Positions 40,870 through 53,524 of a DNA stretch of 64,000 nucleotides are shown one piece after another. Every line of letters begins with the position of its first letter. Within the stretch, counting starts at the first letter, position 1. The stretch comes from Xiphydria camelus (lineage: Eukaryota > Arthropoda > Insecta > Hymenoptera > Xiphydriidae). The position numbers and the translations under genes were made by a program. The stretch spans positions 33,332,430 through 33,396,429 of the forward strand of contig OY783193.1 in NCBI GenBank assembly GCA_963678675.1, read 5' to 3'. The notes below the pieces were generated by a model. It did no database searches, had not been told where the DNA came from, and saw only the letters and a list, made by a program, of their open reading frames with translations.

Positions 40870-43560
40870 TTTGGTTGGCTATTATAAATAGATGTATAAG
40901 TGCAGGAGGAGGCAAACTTTGTGGCAGGTTATTATGATTAGATGAAAAATTATAGTAATTCCTTGCATCGTTTAAATACTTATTGCGGGGAGCATGGTGA
41001 CAGAATTGAGATGAACTTGAGAATCATTACCTACATAATTTCTTTTGAATGCCATAAAAGAGAATATTATTAATTAGGAATTCCGCATAACTCATTCTCT
41101 CGAGAGACGCGAACGCGGTATGAAAAGGAAGTAACATGTTGTCGAGCGTCGATTTCATTATCTGCTTAAGAACGCCTTTTCGTAACAGATAGTACGGAAA
41201 TTAAACCAGCCACAAATATGCATTTTAAGTATTGTAATGTTCCATTCCAATGAAGGTTGCGGATAATACGTCGACGGTGTTCTTTTCCAACGACCTCGGT
41301 CAAAGTTCGTGAGTGGTAGCTCTGAGTTTTTTCATCACGTCCTTATTCTTCCCGTTTACGCCCGTTTCTTGACACACCGTTCATGTGAATGTACGCAGTC
41401 TCTCTCTTCATTGTCACTTGAAGTATACAAATCACTGTCACTCAGATTTATTTTCTTTTTTTCAAACACGAAACTAAACGCAAAAAGACTTCAATGCGTG
41501 CACTAACCCGAATGATGACGGGAACGGCAAAGATAACGAGTGTCAGTGGGACTTGTGACATGAACAGTTCTTCCCTCTTGGCGTGTGGACAAAAAGACGG
41601 TTCTTTCCCAGTACTCGGTTTTCATTTTCTCTTCTTAACTCGTGAAAAGATCTGTTTATCCCCCTTGCGAAAGACCTTCTGAAAGCTTCTGCAAAATCCC
41701 ACTAGATGGCATAAGTTCTTCATTTTCAGGAAATAAGTGACATAAAGTGTTTTTTCCCCTGACCCTTCATTTACGGGAATTTACAAATTCATAAGGAACG
41801 GGTGGTGTAGAGGTGACGGGGCCGATTCATAGTGACATAATGGGGAAAGCTTGATTCTGAAGAGTACCTCTCTCTGTAAGAGAAAGGCTGTATCTCTTGA
41901 CCACACTTATTGAGAAAGGTACCTGTAATCTTTCACTTCGTTAAAATAAATAAACTTCTTGTATAGAAGGCTAAAATTCTTTAAAACATGATAAGTAGAG
42001 ATAAATGGTTACAGAAAATTACAATTCCTACAATTATTTGCTACGAATTATTTCTCACTTCGTTAAAATCAATCAATTCGTCGTAGAAGGTTATTATTTT
42101 GGGCAAAGGGATAAATATTGTAATGCTGTTCATTTTCTGCTTCCTCGATCCATTTTGTTTTTAGCAAAGGAACATTAGCTTCAGTCGAAACACCGAGGAA
42201 CAAAGTTAGAGATTTGTCTGGGATTTTTGTTTGCTTTCACTTTTCTTTCCTTTCTTTCTATACAATATCGCCGCCGGTTGTGAGGGCTGTGATTGGGAGA
42301 AAGCTTTGTGATTCTATGAGCGACGCATGACCTATTGGAGCGTTATTTTTTTGACTTCGTGGACGACAGGGTTGCGAGAGACCAACGCACCTGGAAGAAA
42401 GTCTGAGATGAGTCCTCATGAGATCTTAGAAATCGACGGGAGACCACCGTACTAGACTCCACCGTTGCTTCAAAGCACCGATCGGCATTTGAAGAAGCGC
42501 GCACCGTCGCAGAAGAGATGTCAATGCCGTATTTGGCTATGCCTCGTTGTTATCTAATTTGGCTACTCGGCCAGGACTCCTAGAGTAGGGAGCAAGAGTT
42601 CGCGCTCACTCCGATCGCGATCCTCACTGCATTCGTTCACGTGCCGCTGAGGAAGCGGCCAGTTTTTCTTTTCTTGTGTCGTCAGTGTCTTTTCTGGGGA
42701 AGCAGTTTCAGCGTCCACACATTACGCATTTCTCTTTCCGCAACCGGTAGGCTGTCTCAAATTCTGTACGACCTCAGATTCTCTCTTTTCTTGTTTCCTT
42801 TATTGTGTTAAGGGCCTGTGCATAATCTGTCGTTTTCTGAGCTTTGGTCCTCGCGTTTGTTTTACAAAAGACTCCATGGCTTCTTACACTCTTAACGAAT
42901 TTTATACATATTAACTGTCGATTTTATCCGTGAGAACAAATGGTTCAAACGTGACCTTCTATTCGCTCTTACGCTTGGTTCCCGGTAGCGTCTCTGTTTT
43001 GTGTTCCGTTTTCATAGAACGAATTCCATTTATGTGTTTCATGTGACATTTTATTCAAACCATTTCATGAGCAAGTTCTTCGGGAGATTTTTGTCGTAGT
43101 CTTTTAGAGTGTAGGGCCGTGCGTTTAAGATATTTTTGAGGGATTCCCATTCCTACGAAGTTAATAGTCATGTTGCATTTGAGATGTCTCGTCCTCGTCT
43201 TCCTTAACATGGGTACCGACTTAGGACTAGGGGATCATAGGTTAAATTTTGTAGGTGCTAGTACCGATTTACCCAGGAGAATCATCCGCGTTCTCTCTCA
43301 TTAAGCCTCGCTAGGGATCAAGAGCATCATAAGTTTGTTCTTTGAGTAGTTGTAGAAACAGTTGTAGAAAAAGTTATAATTTCTACAGCTATTTACTGTG
43401 AACTCTACTTCTCCCAGTTCGTTAAAATCGATCAATCAATCATAAGAAGTTTTTATTTTTTGGAACAAGATAAAGAGATATGAGTAGTTGTAGGAAGTTC
43501 TAGTTTCTATAAGCATTTATTACGAACAAATTTGGGGCCGTCCATAAAAGACGTTCGAGA
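40870..43560. other. 2.7 kb without recognisable gene
   Basis: I see no ORF with a known motif and no large inverted repeat. CTTCGTTAAAATMAATMAA-like words recur near 41937, 42058 and 43418, each followed by a GTAGAAGG or similar word and separated by 120 bp to 1.4 kb, which suggests an old degenerate repeat. Confidence 0.4.
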
Positions 43561-43814
43561 ATTTTCGACCTTTTGTGTTCCCTCTTCTCTGCCTTGTCCG
43601 ATTCTGTCACAATTTACACACGACAATAGGCACACTTTGCAATCCACCCCATTATATAAATGATAGATATATTTATTCCATGCGTTTTTCAGTCTTAGAA
43701 GGACTCTTTTCCTCCAGATATATAATACAGACTTTACAAACCCTAAGTCTTGCTCTTACAAACCCACTTTACTCATTCATCCCTCTACAATATACGCATT
43801 AATGGCATTCATAT

Positions 43815-44011
43815 AAATCGATTTTATCTTGTTTCTTTTCATTTCTTCCCTAACCAAGTACCCCGGTGTCATCCTGTCAAGTCCTAGTGTCCATCGAATG
43901 TACTTATCCTACAGCAATTCTGCTTCTTTTCTTTCCGACCAACCCCAAACTTCTGCTCCGTATAATATGATGCTCCTCACCAGCGCGTCGAAGAGTTTCA
44001 CTCGGCTCGTT
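43815..44011 (-). pseudogene. LINE reverse transcriptase C-terminal fragment
   Basis: The minus strand reads VKLFDALVRSIILYGAEVWG, then WSERKEAELL, an in-frame TAG, and DKYIRWTLGLDRMTPGYLVR. This is the region after the RT thumb in LINEs that are abundant in ants. Sequence further left (to about 43560) is too degraded to read. Confidence 0.7.
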
Positions 44012-44190
44012 AAAAGGTAGATTTAAGGTCTCATTTTCTAACGCTGCAAGGAACAATTATTGAATACACCGCCATCTGATATTCGGTCTTGCGAGCCTAC
44101 ATTACTATATGTTACACAGTAATCCGCGTCACACAAAGCCATTAGTACTATACTAAATGTTCCCTTGTGTAGTTTATATATTCACTACCA

Positions 44191-44316
44191 CTATATATTT
44201 ATGGGAGACATTATCACTACATGTTCCTCATCTATAGCCCCAACACAGTGTGGAAAATTCCATCTGTCTTCAAGTAAATCTGCAATCTTTTTCCATTCAT
44301 CAGAAGTCGTAGGAAT
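44191..44316 (-). pseudogene. PIF/Harbinger transposase fragment
   Basis: After a TTATTTACAG acceptor it reads IPTTSDEWKKIADLLEDRWN, FPHCVGAID, then VVIMSPINI and a stop. This matches the start of the PIF DDE exon (compare 5977 downward). The first catalytic Asp is present, but the usual GKH is EEH. Confidence 0.75.
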
Positions 44317-44650
44317 CTGTAAATAATGTTAAAAGTTGTTAATGTTAAAAAATGTATTAATTTAAAACATCTATTTACTCAAGCGTAACTTTTGGCTCAC
44401 ACTAACTAGTTATAACTACTGCTTTCTTTCTTTTTCAAGATTACACATTTATCTATAATAAAGTGTTAAGTATATCAATGTAGGTGAAAAGTTTTCGTAT
44501 ATGGTAGGTGGTACAGATATTTACAGGATGGCGACGATGTGTGCCTTGTTTTCTAATAATTCCTAAAAATGAGACAAAGTACCGTCGACAACTCGTCGAA
44601 CACCACGTGCCGATCGTCGCCTCTCTTCCGTTTATGAATAAACAAAATTA

Positions 44651-47164
44651 GGGGAGAGTGGGGCATTGTCGCCACTTTTTTTTGTATGTCTTTATTTGTC
44701 AAGAAAAAAATATATTTTTGTAATGTTCTACACATCGTTGGATTCAGAAAACATCTGGCTTCGAAATCTATATAGTTGTTTGGACGTTTAGTAATTTATT
44801 TATTTATAAGAAGAGAAATTCTGAACTAACAGAAAATCAGGGAATCGTAAAATCGTGGGGCAAAGTCGCCACCCCCCTGGGGCAAAGTCGCCACTTGACT
44901 GAAATGTCAAAATAAGTAAAAACAAATATCATTTTGAATATTTATTCCCACAAAAACAATATATCCAGGAGAAATTAAGTCTAGAGAGCCAGTTTTTTTC
45001 GACAAAAATTCACATGTCATCTTCTGAGTCGGACAATATCTGATACTTGGCCTGCGATGTTTTTCTCGAGGTACGAGTATCGCATTTACCTGTGCTTGTT
45101 GATCGTCGCGTTTTTTTTCGGACGAGCTCTTGGTTTGGGCGTTCTTTCCTGTTGTTTCCCTTTTTTAACATTTTCTTGTTCCATTGTCAATTCGTGCATC
45201 ATTTCGGGGTCTGTAAGTATCGCTGTTTTACGGCGTTTTCTTCCTTTGCGCGTTTCTTTTCTGGGTCCAGCTTTCGGAAGAGATCGTACAGAGTGCAATA
45301 TTTGCCTCAAGTCTCCGCTTTCACTGTTACTAGTGACATGTAAGGGCGTTGGTTCAGCAAGTGTGTCTGTAGCTTCAGATGTCTTCGGAGATTCACAAGG
45401 AGAAGGGGCCAGAACCTGACTATTTTCAGACGTTGATGCAGGATTTTCGCGGTCGGTCACACTGCTCGGCAGAAATTCATGTTCTTGGAATATATCAGGA
45501 TTATATGGAGCAATGCCCGTGCATTCGAAGCCAGAGACGATGTTTCGGTGTGTCACGGCCAAAGGCAACGCTTTATTGACGATCGCGGGGATGTCATAAA
45601 TCGTCATGGGTTTTCCTGGATTAGAGGTCATCCAATAATCACATTGCGTATTAACAGCTGTTTTCAGGGGTCCGTAAACGGTGCGGTCCAACGGCTGCAA
45701 TTTATGTGAGCAATGGGGCGGTAGAGACAACACAATAATACCGTTTTCCTTGCAAAAATCGAGCCCAGCAACACTCAAGTGGGACTCATGATTATCGAGA
45801 ATAAGAAGAGCTGGAGCCTCAACAGACGCTCGAACATGAGATTGGAAGAATTTGAGGAAACTCAAGAAGTGTTCTGAGTTCATCCATCCGCTGGGATTTG
45901 CAACGCCGACACATCCTGGTGGTCCTCCATTAAGAAAATGGTTCTTATATTTTTTTCGGGGGAAAACGAAAAAAGGCGGCAAAGAACGTCCCCCAGCTGA
46001 AACTGCCATGGCCAAGGTCACAAGAGTACCTCGTTCGGCTGAAGTAACTCGACCAACTTGTTTCGAACCACGTCGAGCAATGACTTTTTGAGGCGATTGA
46101 ACCGTTGTTATTCCAGTCTCGTCCATGTTCCATATATCGAACAACGACAGGGAATATTTATCAAGGACGTTTTTCAGTAGCTTGAAAAACCCACGAACAT
46201 TTGTTTTGTTGAAACTTGTAGCGCGAGCCAGACTGGTTGCCTCTGGTTTCCTTAATGTCAAAGTGGGGTGTCGTTTTAGAAATCCGCGAAACCATTCGAT
46301 TCCAGCCATTCGCGGAAGTTCCCATGTAAGGGGTACATCGCAGTCCAATTTTTTTCCAAATTCGTACGCCAAAATCCGCAATTGTTTGGTCGACAGACCA
46401 TAGTACATGTCATTGCAGGTTTGTACGTACTCCACCAAAATCGACTCAGCTGTCGAAGTAAAAACCTGTGTAAGAAGGAACTCTTATAATTTTGAAACAC
46501 TTTTGTACGCTTTTGTTGGGTAATTTATTTTCCAATTATTAATTCTATTAATTTAAATTATTATTTTTGTGATTATTTTTCTATAATAACCCATATTAAC
46601 CTACCTACCTAACCTAACCTAACAAAATTTTTCCTTCGCAAATTGAAAAATCAAAAATTGATACCGAAAATTAGATAACAACGTACCTTCTGTTTTCCAC
46701 GGAGCAATGTTGGTACTGCATTTTTCTCAGTCTGTTCTACTGTAGTCCGTTTCAGCCAGCTTCTCAAAGTTCCTCTGGAAACTTCAAATTTATCGGCGGC
46801 CGTTTTGACAGCCATTTCATCAATTCGAACTGCGTGAACGGCTGCTTTAATTTTCTCGTCATCAATTAGAACTGTTTTTCGTTTATAATTGCGTACCATG
46901 ATACTGCGAACAAGACAAAGCAACGAGTAAAAATTTTGTTCACATTCAACGATCCGAAAATTATTAATATTCTCACAATTTATTTATTCATGTATCAATG
47001 TATTTATAGGTACATGCACTATCCATTCGATGGGAATAATATTTAATAACATTCTGAAACATTGATCCGAATAAAAATGATGAATTCACTTCTTTCACTT
47101 TTCTAATATTAGGTAACGTTTGTGGCGACTTTGCCCCACGTGCAGAGTGGCGACAATGCCCCAC
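44651..47164 (-). mobile_element. pogo-type element with intact transposase
   Basis: The left end after TA is GGGGAGAGTGGGGCATTGTC. Subterminal copies of GTGGGGCAAAGTCGCCAC lie at 44855-44872 and 44878-44894. On the right the inverse motif occurs at 47122-47139 and 47147-47164. The last ~10 bp of the right TIR (CTCTCCCCTA) are missing here but are present in an isolated end at 55011-55053. The right flank is the composite repeat at 47195. Confidence 0.8.
45086..46899 (-). CDS. pogo/Tigger-type transposase, two exons (530 aa)
   Basis: Exon 1 (46687-46899) encodes MVRNYKRKTVLIDDEKIKAA and a psq-type helix-turn-helix (AADKFEVSRGTLRSWLKR). A GTACGT donor and a TTCTTACACAG acceptor join it in phase 0 to exon 2 (45086-46465), giving 530 aa with no stop. 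Exon 2 has the DDE_1 core: D in WNMDETGI, D in LLILDNHESHL and D in HKLQPLDRTVYG. A basic, Lys/Arg-rich C-terminus follows (ETRKGRKRRKT). An upstream in-frame ATG would add eight residues. The protein should bind the GTGGGGCAAAGTCGCCAC repeats in the termini (inference). The 221-bp intron contains three CCTAA (telomere-type) units. Confidence 0.88.
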
Positions 47165-47194
47165 GCGCCACTTTTCCACACAAACATCAATAAC

Positions 47195-48060
47195 ATCAAG
47201 AGACACGGCAGTGTCTCGCGGCATGTTCGTTCATCTAGTCTCGGCGTCGAAGCGAGCACCCGTGTATCTATACGCCTCAAATATCTACCCCCTGCACCCC
47301 TCAATTTTTACATCGAATTTTCTCAATAAATATATGGTTATAACCAAAACTATGCTTAGTTACGCCATATAAATTGATTATTCTCTATTGATAGAGACCA
47401 GAATAAATTTGATAAGTTACATATTAACAGAGATTCGTCCTTAGCAACGCGAAACCACGCCCCTTGCCCGTCAAAGTCGAGAATCCGATTTCTCGGGCGA
47501 TATATATATGTAAAAATGTCACAAAAATTCCGCCTGTCTTCGGCGGTATTCGGCCATGGTCGGAAATGTGTACACAGATGCGGCCACACGCATACGCCAT
47601 GAAAAATGTATGTGAGAGTGTGTGAGAGAATATATTCCTTGAATGTTTAGTTGTTTTTCAAAATTTAAAAATATTTCCATTCGCGAAACGATTTCCCTCG
47701 CATTTTTTCGATCCTCGGACGCGCTTGTTAATAAAAAGTACAAATTCAGTGTAATCGGAGTAGTGAATCTCAATAGTGGTGAATGTGACAGACGCTCTGA
47801 CAGCTAGCTATTATCAAATCGTTTAGATTTTTTTTAAATAATCAAGACAGTGCACGGAAGCAGTGTCATTTTTCTTTGGTTGCTGGTGCATGAAGAGCAG
47901 GAAAGGAGACATCTGTATCTCGGAAGAAGTGGCATCAGATAAGTAACTTCCTAACTGACTGTCTTAACCTCATTTTCATCCCTTATACAGAACAAATATC
48001 TTTGTGGTTATTCTATTTTTTGTTTTCAGTGCCATATGAGAACGGGACGGATTGGTGGAA
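47195..48060. repeat. Composite dispersed repeat, copy 2 (AAGAGACACGG..)
   Basis: Collinear with 17925-18770, including the opening GAGACACGGCAGTGTCTCG hairpin, the GGGCGATATATATATGTAAA segment and CAATAGTGGTGAATGTGACA. It abuts the truncated right end of the pogo element. Confidence 0.75.
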
Positions 48061-48107
48061 ATTTGATTTTTCTTCGCAGTCAAAAATCAACCTAGGTAGA
48101 AAAGAAT

Positions 48108-48866
48108 TCTCTAGAATTGCGGTACAATGCCACGGTATGAATATCAGGTTCTACCGACATGACATGCTTCGACAAGGTCTGTATCAACTTTAGCAGTATA
48201 TTGGGGGCACTGCACTAATCCTCTGGCACATTTTTCTATCTGGGAAAGCATATTATTATGGTAGTACAGCTGTACAGCGTTCCGATAATATACCGTCTTC
48301 CCGTACTGACAGTATACATGCATTTTACCTCCAATATATGCCGGAATTAAAAATCTCTAGAACTCTGCGGTACAATGCCACGGTAGGAATATCAGGTTCT
48401 ACCGACATGACATGCTTCGACAAGGTCTGTATCAACTTTAGCGGTATATTGGGGGCACTGCACTAATCCTGTGGCACATTTTTCTATCTGGGAAAGCATA
48501 TTATTATGGTAGTACAGCTGTACAGCGTTCCGATAATATATAATTGGAACTTTTAATAATACGAAAGGGAAAATATATCGATAAAGAAAAGATAATAAAA
48601 TAATTACTTCATTATTGTAATCCAATTCTATCGTATCTTCTACTTTTCTACCACGGCTTTCCCAGATAGAAAAATGTGCCACAGGATTAGTGCAGTGCCC
48701 CCAATATAATGCTAAACTTGATACAGACCTTGTCGAAGCATGTCATGTCGGTAGAATTTGATATTCCTACCGTGGCATTGTACCGCAGAGACAGTTCTAG
48801 AGATTTTTAATTCCGGCATATTAGAGGTAAAATGCATGTATACTGTCAGAGTATGGGAAGACGGTA
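48108..48866. repeat. Direct duplication plus inverted third copy (fold-back)
   Basis: 48108-48292 and 48354-48541 are near-identical direct repeats (GCGGTACAATGCCACGGTAK, ACATGACATGCTTCGACAAG, GGGAAAGCATATTATTATGG). 48656-48866 is the inverse of 48295-48480, so the right part forms a hairpin with ~200-bp arms and a ~175-bp loop. Confidence 0.82.
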
Positions 48867-49029
48867 TATTTCTACATATTGGAGAATCTAAGTCGTGGGA
48901 GAAGAACAAATCATCGGAGTTACTACAATATCGGGGTAACTATAATACTTTATTTCTATTTTTTTCTCATCGGTGCTTGCCCTCTGCCTTCCTACTACAA
49001 GTTTCGATTTTTATACTAAATTTTATTTT

Positions 49030-49270
49030 ATTTTTAGTTCATCGCCTTCACTCCATCGCCTTCGACTTCTTCTACCCAGTGAGGATTTAGTGGGCGTTGT
49101 GATTATTCACTAATCCTTCGTTGTAGAATTTCGATTCATCTGTGAACAAAATCTTCTGACGAACGAGGGATCGTCCACTTGCCGTTCCAAAAACCAGTCG
49201 GAATAGTTCATTCGTCTCGAGCTGGATTTGCTTTCTCCGGTGCATGTATGTACTTCATTTTAAAAGGATG
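49030..49270 (-). pseudogene. Mariner-like transposase fragment
   Basis: On the minus strand FLERQVDDPSFVR is followed, with a frameshift, by KILFTDESKFYNEGLVNNHN, which is the first catalytic Asp region (FTDES) of the mariner-like family at 68-1033. Stops follow. The upstream part recurs inverted at 49745-49830. Confidence 0.65.
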
Positions 49271-49744
49271 AACATTCTTTTCTATTTCTTATAGTCTTAT
49301 TCTCTCTAGGAGAGCATCGATGTTCCACTGCTCTCGTATTCTTTCAGGTCTTTCTAAAATAATTATAGAAATCACATATATAATTCAGCTCTGACAAGTA
49401 CAATCTTATCGAGCTGTCTTATTGAGCTGTTTCTTTCAATGTAATGATTCCAAAATGTTTCTATAACGTTTTGCAACTTTGTGAATTTATCGAGAAAGAT
49501 ATATTTCTAACATAGGGTAGTGTTCAAAAATATTGCAAAATATCGCAAGAATATCAGAAAAATTACTTGTAAAGACGTGTTTTATGGGATATAATTTCTT
49601 AATTAAATATTTGTTAAGATAATTTAACATAAATCTCACTTTCGTAATTTCTGTCGGTTATGAGACTGCTGGATTGCCGTACCTTTGGTCCAATATTGAA
49701 AATAAATCTTCTCAAGGCTGAATACGACTTGGGCATGTTTCAGC

Positions 49745-49830
49745 GTACAATTAGCTAGATCCAGCTCGACGAATGAACTATTCTGACTGGTTTTTGGAAC
49801 GGCAAGTGGACGAGCTTTACAGCTGTTTCG
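49745..49830 (+). pseudogene. Short inverted copy of the mariner-like fragment
   Basis: It reads RRMNYSDWFLERQVDEL on the plus strand and is the reverse complement of about 49185-49260. Together the two form arms separated by about 490 bp. Confidence 0.6.
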
Positions 49831-50195
49831 CTGCCGTGTTGCCAAGTCTCTCACCGTTAATATGGCGTGCTAATGGTTTGCGAAGTCAAAACGAATTTCA
49901 TGACAATATTACGTTGCAACTATACGGTAAAACCCAATTTACTTATTTTTTACATAATCCTTAATATTTTATCTGTTAATATTTACTGTAACATTTTTTC
50001 CACGATTTCATTCATTTCTGTGTATTATATGCTTAGATGTACACATATAAAGTGCTTTCCGTTTAATTAATACGATACAAACCAAGCCATTGGTCCTTTT
50101 CAGTAAAATCCCCGTCGATCGATCGATTATCCTTAACAGAAGCGTATCCACTCGGACTGTGAATAAAAGGCACCCGTAACATAAGCCAAATGGTA

Positions 50196-50810
50196 CAGTA
50201 GACTTCCAATAGTCCGGCATCCAACGGTTCGGAATGCCCGATGGTCCGGCACCAGTATCGATTTTCAAACGATCGCGCTTCCGAACGGTATCGGCAGGCG
50301 GAGAAAGAAGAGAAGAAACAAATCAGTTGGGGGGAAGCGGCAGATGCATTAAATAAATTCATAACATTTGCTGGAACAAACTCACGTTATAATTGTGCAG
50401 AACTCATTAATTTGCATATTCTAAGAAATAACTTTTTTAAAAAGAGAGCTGAATCTACAAAACAAAAAGACATTAGAGATTTTTTAAAATAAATGTCTCA
50501 TCAGTACATATTATGTACATACGTGTAAATTTGTAACACATTTCACTGGTTTAATTTGTTGTTAAGACATTTCATTGTTATGTTATTCAAAATGCAGGAA
50601 TAAAGGTATGTTTTGGTTTGTATTCGAGTTTAAATGATTATCTCAGCATTTCTGGTAAACAACGCTTGCTGTCAAACATCATATTGCAGCTGCATTCATT
50701 CTACGACTTATCATTTAATAATCGCGGAACACATCTCCTGATAATCCGGCATTTTCGGTAATCCGGCACCGGCCGAGTCCCGAACGTGCCGGATTATCGG
50801 TAGTCTACTG
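50196..50810 (+). mobile_element. Deleted Tigger/pogo-like element (615 bp)
   Basis: CAGTAGACTTCCAATAGTCC at the left and the complement CAGTAGACTACCGATAATCC at the right are TIRs. TA flanks both ends (50194-50195 and 50811-50812), as expected for a pogo-type target. Confidence 0.85.
50241..50492 (+). pseudogene. Tigger/jerky-type transposase C-terminal remnant
   Basis: ISWGEAADALNKFITFAGTN, ELINLHILRN and KQKDIRDFLK match the C-terminal tail of Tigger/Jerky transposases. The DDE domain is deleted, so the element is non-autonomous. Confidence 0.78.
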
Positions 50811-50812
50811 TA

Positions 50813-51894
50813 CTAAAAGCCCCACCGTGATCACAAAAGGTCAAATATACCACGAATTTCTCGCGATCAAGCCAAGAGACGACAAAGGTTCCTCCCTGGA
50901 CAACGTATACGGCGACCCACCGAATATTGCAGGGTACGCTGTCAGAAGTTATCTCCTTGTATTCCGGCACTCTATTCAATTACACCATGAGACTCTCGAA
51001 ACTCCGACGCGGCCTAGAATCCGTGCTCCCCGCCCGTGCGTGTGAATGTAGGTGCTCACTCGCGAACCCATCGTTGCGTGCGAACGATTCAATTGCACTC
51101 TTCGCGAGAGTACGTGAAACTAATGTGTAAATAACAATGATTTGGATAGATACGTACCCTGATATGTGCACGCTCGTATCTTTATGCAGCACGCACTGTG
51201 AAAAAAACGTATTTATAGATAATAAACGTATGTTTGGATGTAGCGAAATACGCATTTTGTTGGTTCGAGCAAATATTTATTAACTACTAACAATCGTCCG
51301 ACGAAAGTAAATGTGTCGAGGTAATAGTTTGAATCAAATAAAGCTCGCGTTGGTTAACGAATCCTCTATTTATCGGCTGTAAATAAACTCGTATCTAATC
51401 GCGGAAAACATACTGCAATTTTCTGCATATTTGCATCCTGTAATTATTCGTCGCGCGGAAATAACGATTCGTGCGACGCGTAGGTGCGTTCCACGCGGAG
51501 CTGCATACATGCATAAGCGTTCAAATCTTGGTAACCAGGATCGCTCCCCACGCGTGTACACACTCTGTACACGGTGCAAGGATAATGAGCGGGAGTCGCT
51601 CGCACTCTATGGTCCCGAGGAAAACCTCGCTTGGAAAGGATTTTGCAGGGGGTTCTGCTTAGAAATTTAACACCACTAGAGCTAAGTATAGATATGTCTT
51701 CACCGAAAATAAAGGTAAACCTTTTAAAGGTAGTTAATCAGATTAGAAGACCTTGGAAAAGTTTGATAGGATGATATACCAGAGGAGAATGTCATTTATA
51801 CATTATTTATTTTCTGTTCATACATTGCCTGTTTATATGATAATTATATAAATGAAAAGAATAACACATATTTATTTTGTACCAATTAATTTCT
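50813..51894. other. About 1.1 kb without recognisable gene
   Basis: Short frames on both strands near 50980-51660 carry no motif I recognise. Nothing else stands out. Confidence 0.4.
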
Positions 51895-51978
51895 ATTAGG
51901 TGTACAACTTTGCTTCCACCGTTTTCCTAAACTAGTTTAATATAAAAAACAGCGGAAGCAAAGTTTTAGACCTAATAT
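51895..51978. mobile_element. 84-bp hairpin MITE (CTTTGCTTCC type)
   Basis: AACTTTGCTTCCACCGTTTT pairs with AAAACAGCGGAAGCAAAGTT, with TATTAGGT/CTAATA at the outside. Confidence 0.65.
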
Positions 51979-52089
51979 AGTCCATTTATTGAAATATATT
52001 TAAGGTTTGCAGCCTGATCTTGCGAATCGCGATATTAAAATGTTAATAAGTACACGTACCGTTTAAGATCGTTCGTTCGCGCTCAGGGA

Positions 52090-52238
52090 CCCCTTTCTCG
52101 AGTCACTCGCAAGAGAAACGTATACGCTTCTTAACGAATAGACCAATCCGTAACCCCATCACAACGGAATACTTGATCCTGATTGGTCTATTCGCTAAGA
52201 AGCGTATACGCAACTTTGTGAGCGGTTCGAGAAAGGGG
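52090..52238. mobile_element. MITE family A, copy 2
   Basis: CCCCTTTCTCGAGTCACTCG pairs with CGAGAAAGGGG, and ACGAATAGACCAATC with GATTGGTCTATTCGC. The last exon of the coiled-coil gene copy 2 reads into it. Confidence 0.82.
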
Positions 52239-53051
52239 CTTTGCTTGTTTGTGTGTGTGTGTGTGTGTGTGTGTGCGTGCGCGCGCGCGCGCGCGCGCGT
52301 GTATTTGTATTTTTTTAAAAATAAACAGAAATTTTTTAAAATTTCTTCTTCTATCCGCAGAATTCTGCTTTCCTTTCCAGTATCTATAACAAAAAAATAT
52401 CAAACCTAATTAATAAACTAGGTAAATTAATATATTAGTGAGAAAATGACAAATTACATACCGTCGGTTCCGCGCGCGCAAGTTGCGACCGCCACGCGGT
52501 CGCCTGTCCGCCGGTTCGTTCAGCTCACCTGCAAAAAAACAAAAGCAATGAATAAAATTGTATAAATTGATTTTATAATAAAAAAATGAAATATTAAGGA
52601 AAATAGAAATTCACCTCCTGCCTGTGGTGGCTCACGTGCAGGCTCTCTTTCTGGAATGTATAATAATAAAATTATATAAATACGTATTATTATAATAAAT
52701 AATATAAAAAGGAAATGATGAAGTAAATAATATAAAAAGGAAATGATGAAGATTTTACTTACCTTGGTTAGCATTCGCTTGATGTCCTTGGACGCCTGGA
52801 GCAGGATGGTCTGCTTGCGGGGCGGGTTGGGCAACATTTTGCTGCTGCAGTTGTTGAAACTGAGCAGCCAGTTGCTCCAACCGCGCCCTGGAAGCTGCCG
52901 CATCCTGCTCAGCGCGTGCCAGGGCTTGCCGCAAAAATGTTACTTCATTGTCAGGAGGTTGGTGAGCCTGACGCTGCTTTTCATTAAAACTATGCTCCCC
53001 AACCTCCTCTCCAGTTTCAATGCTTGCCAAAAGCTCCTCTTCAATGTCCAT
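52188..53051 (-). CDS. Unrecognised 4-exon coiled-coil/Arg-rich protein, copy 2 (195 aa)
   Basis: Exons 52763-53051, 52615-52650, 52462-52528 and 52188-52383 (588 nt) join with GT-AG borders and the same intron phases (1, 1, 2) as copy 1. The product starts MDIEEELLASIETGEEVGEH, has a coiled coil (EQDAAASRARLEQLAAQFQQ) and the basic block NEPADRRPRGGRNLRARNRR, followed by YWKG. Unlike copy 1 its C-terminus is extended through a (GT)n/(GC)n microsatellite (HARARARARTHTHTHTH) into MITE family A, so the last ~35 residues are probably an accident. A 5' exon with GTAAGTAG donor lies near 53162. Divergence from copy 1 with both frames open argues for selection or recent duplication. Confidence 0.65.
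52245..52305. repeat. (GT)n/(GC)n microsatellite
   Basis: Alternating GT then GC dinucleotides, of Z-DNA-prone composition, within the last exon of copy 2. Confidence 0.9.
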
Positions 53052-53360
53052 AGCCTGCATTAAAATTACAATTAATTGTAGAGAAACAAATAATTTCACA
53101 CGATTTATTACTAATTATATAACTAATAATATACAAATATTGTATGATTTTTATCTACTTACATTCATTATGTCAGCCGACGTGTTGTTTGTCACGTTTG
53201 AAAACAATTGAACATCGAATTTTGCAACTAGAGCGCACTCAATGATCGGTAAAAATTTTTTTCAGCCTAAATGACTGATTTGAAAATTATGAATGATAAA
53301 TAATATCATTAATATATAATGATTTTATAATTAATGTTTCGATAATTTATATTTTCCCCA

Positions 53361-53524
53361 GAACAATTCGTTCGTGAAAGGATTTCCATAAATACCGCTA
53401 TTAATATCACTGTTGGTATGGAATATTATTATTTAATCTCCAGAACAATTCGTTCGTGAAAGGATTTCCATAAATATCGCTATTAATATCATGGTTGGTA
53501 TGGAAGATTATTTAATTGCTGACA
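53361..53524. repeat. Two tandem 82-bp units
   Basis: GAACAATTCGTTCGTGAAAG starts both units, at 53361 and 53443, and they are nearly identical through GTTGGTATGGAA. Confidence 0.85.

Noticed and set aside
45852..46091. Plus-strand frame across the pogo gene
   Set aside because: Antisense shadow of the transposase coding strand.
46608..46623. Telomere-type CCTAA triplet repeat
   Set aside because: Only three units inside the pogo intron; too short to mean an interstitial telomere.
52245..52305. (GT)n/(GC)n tract as a functional Z-DNA element
   Set aside because: A simple microsatellite; functional meaning cannot be supported from sequence alone.
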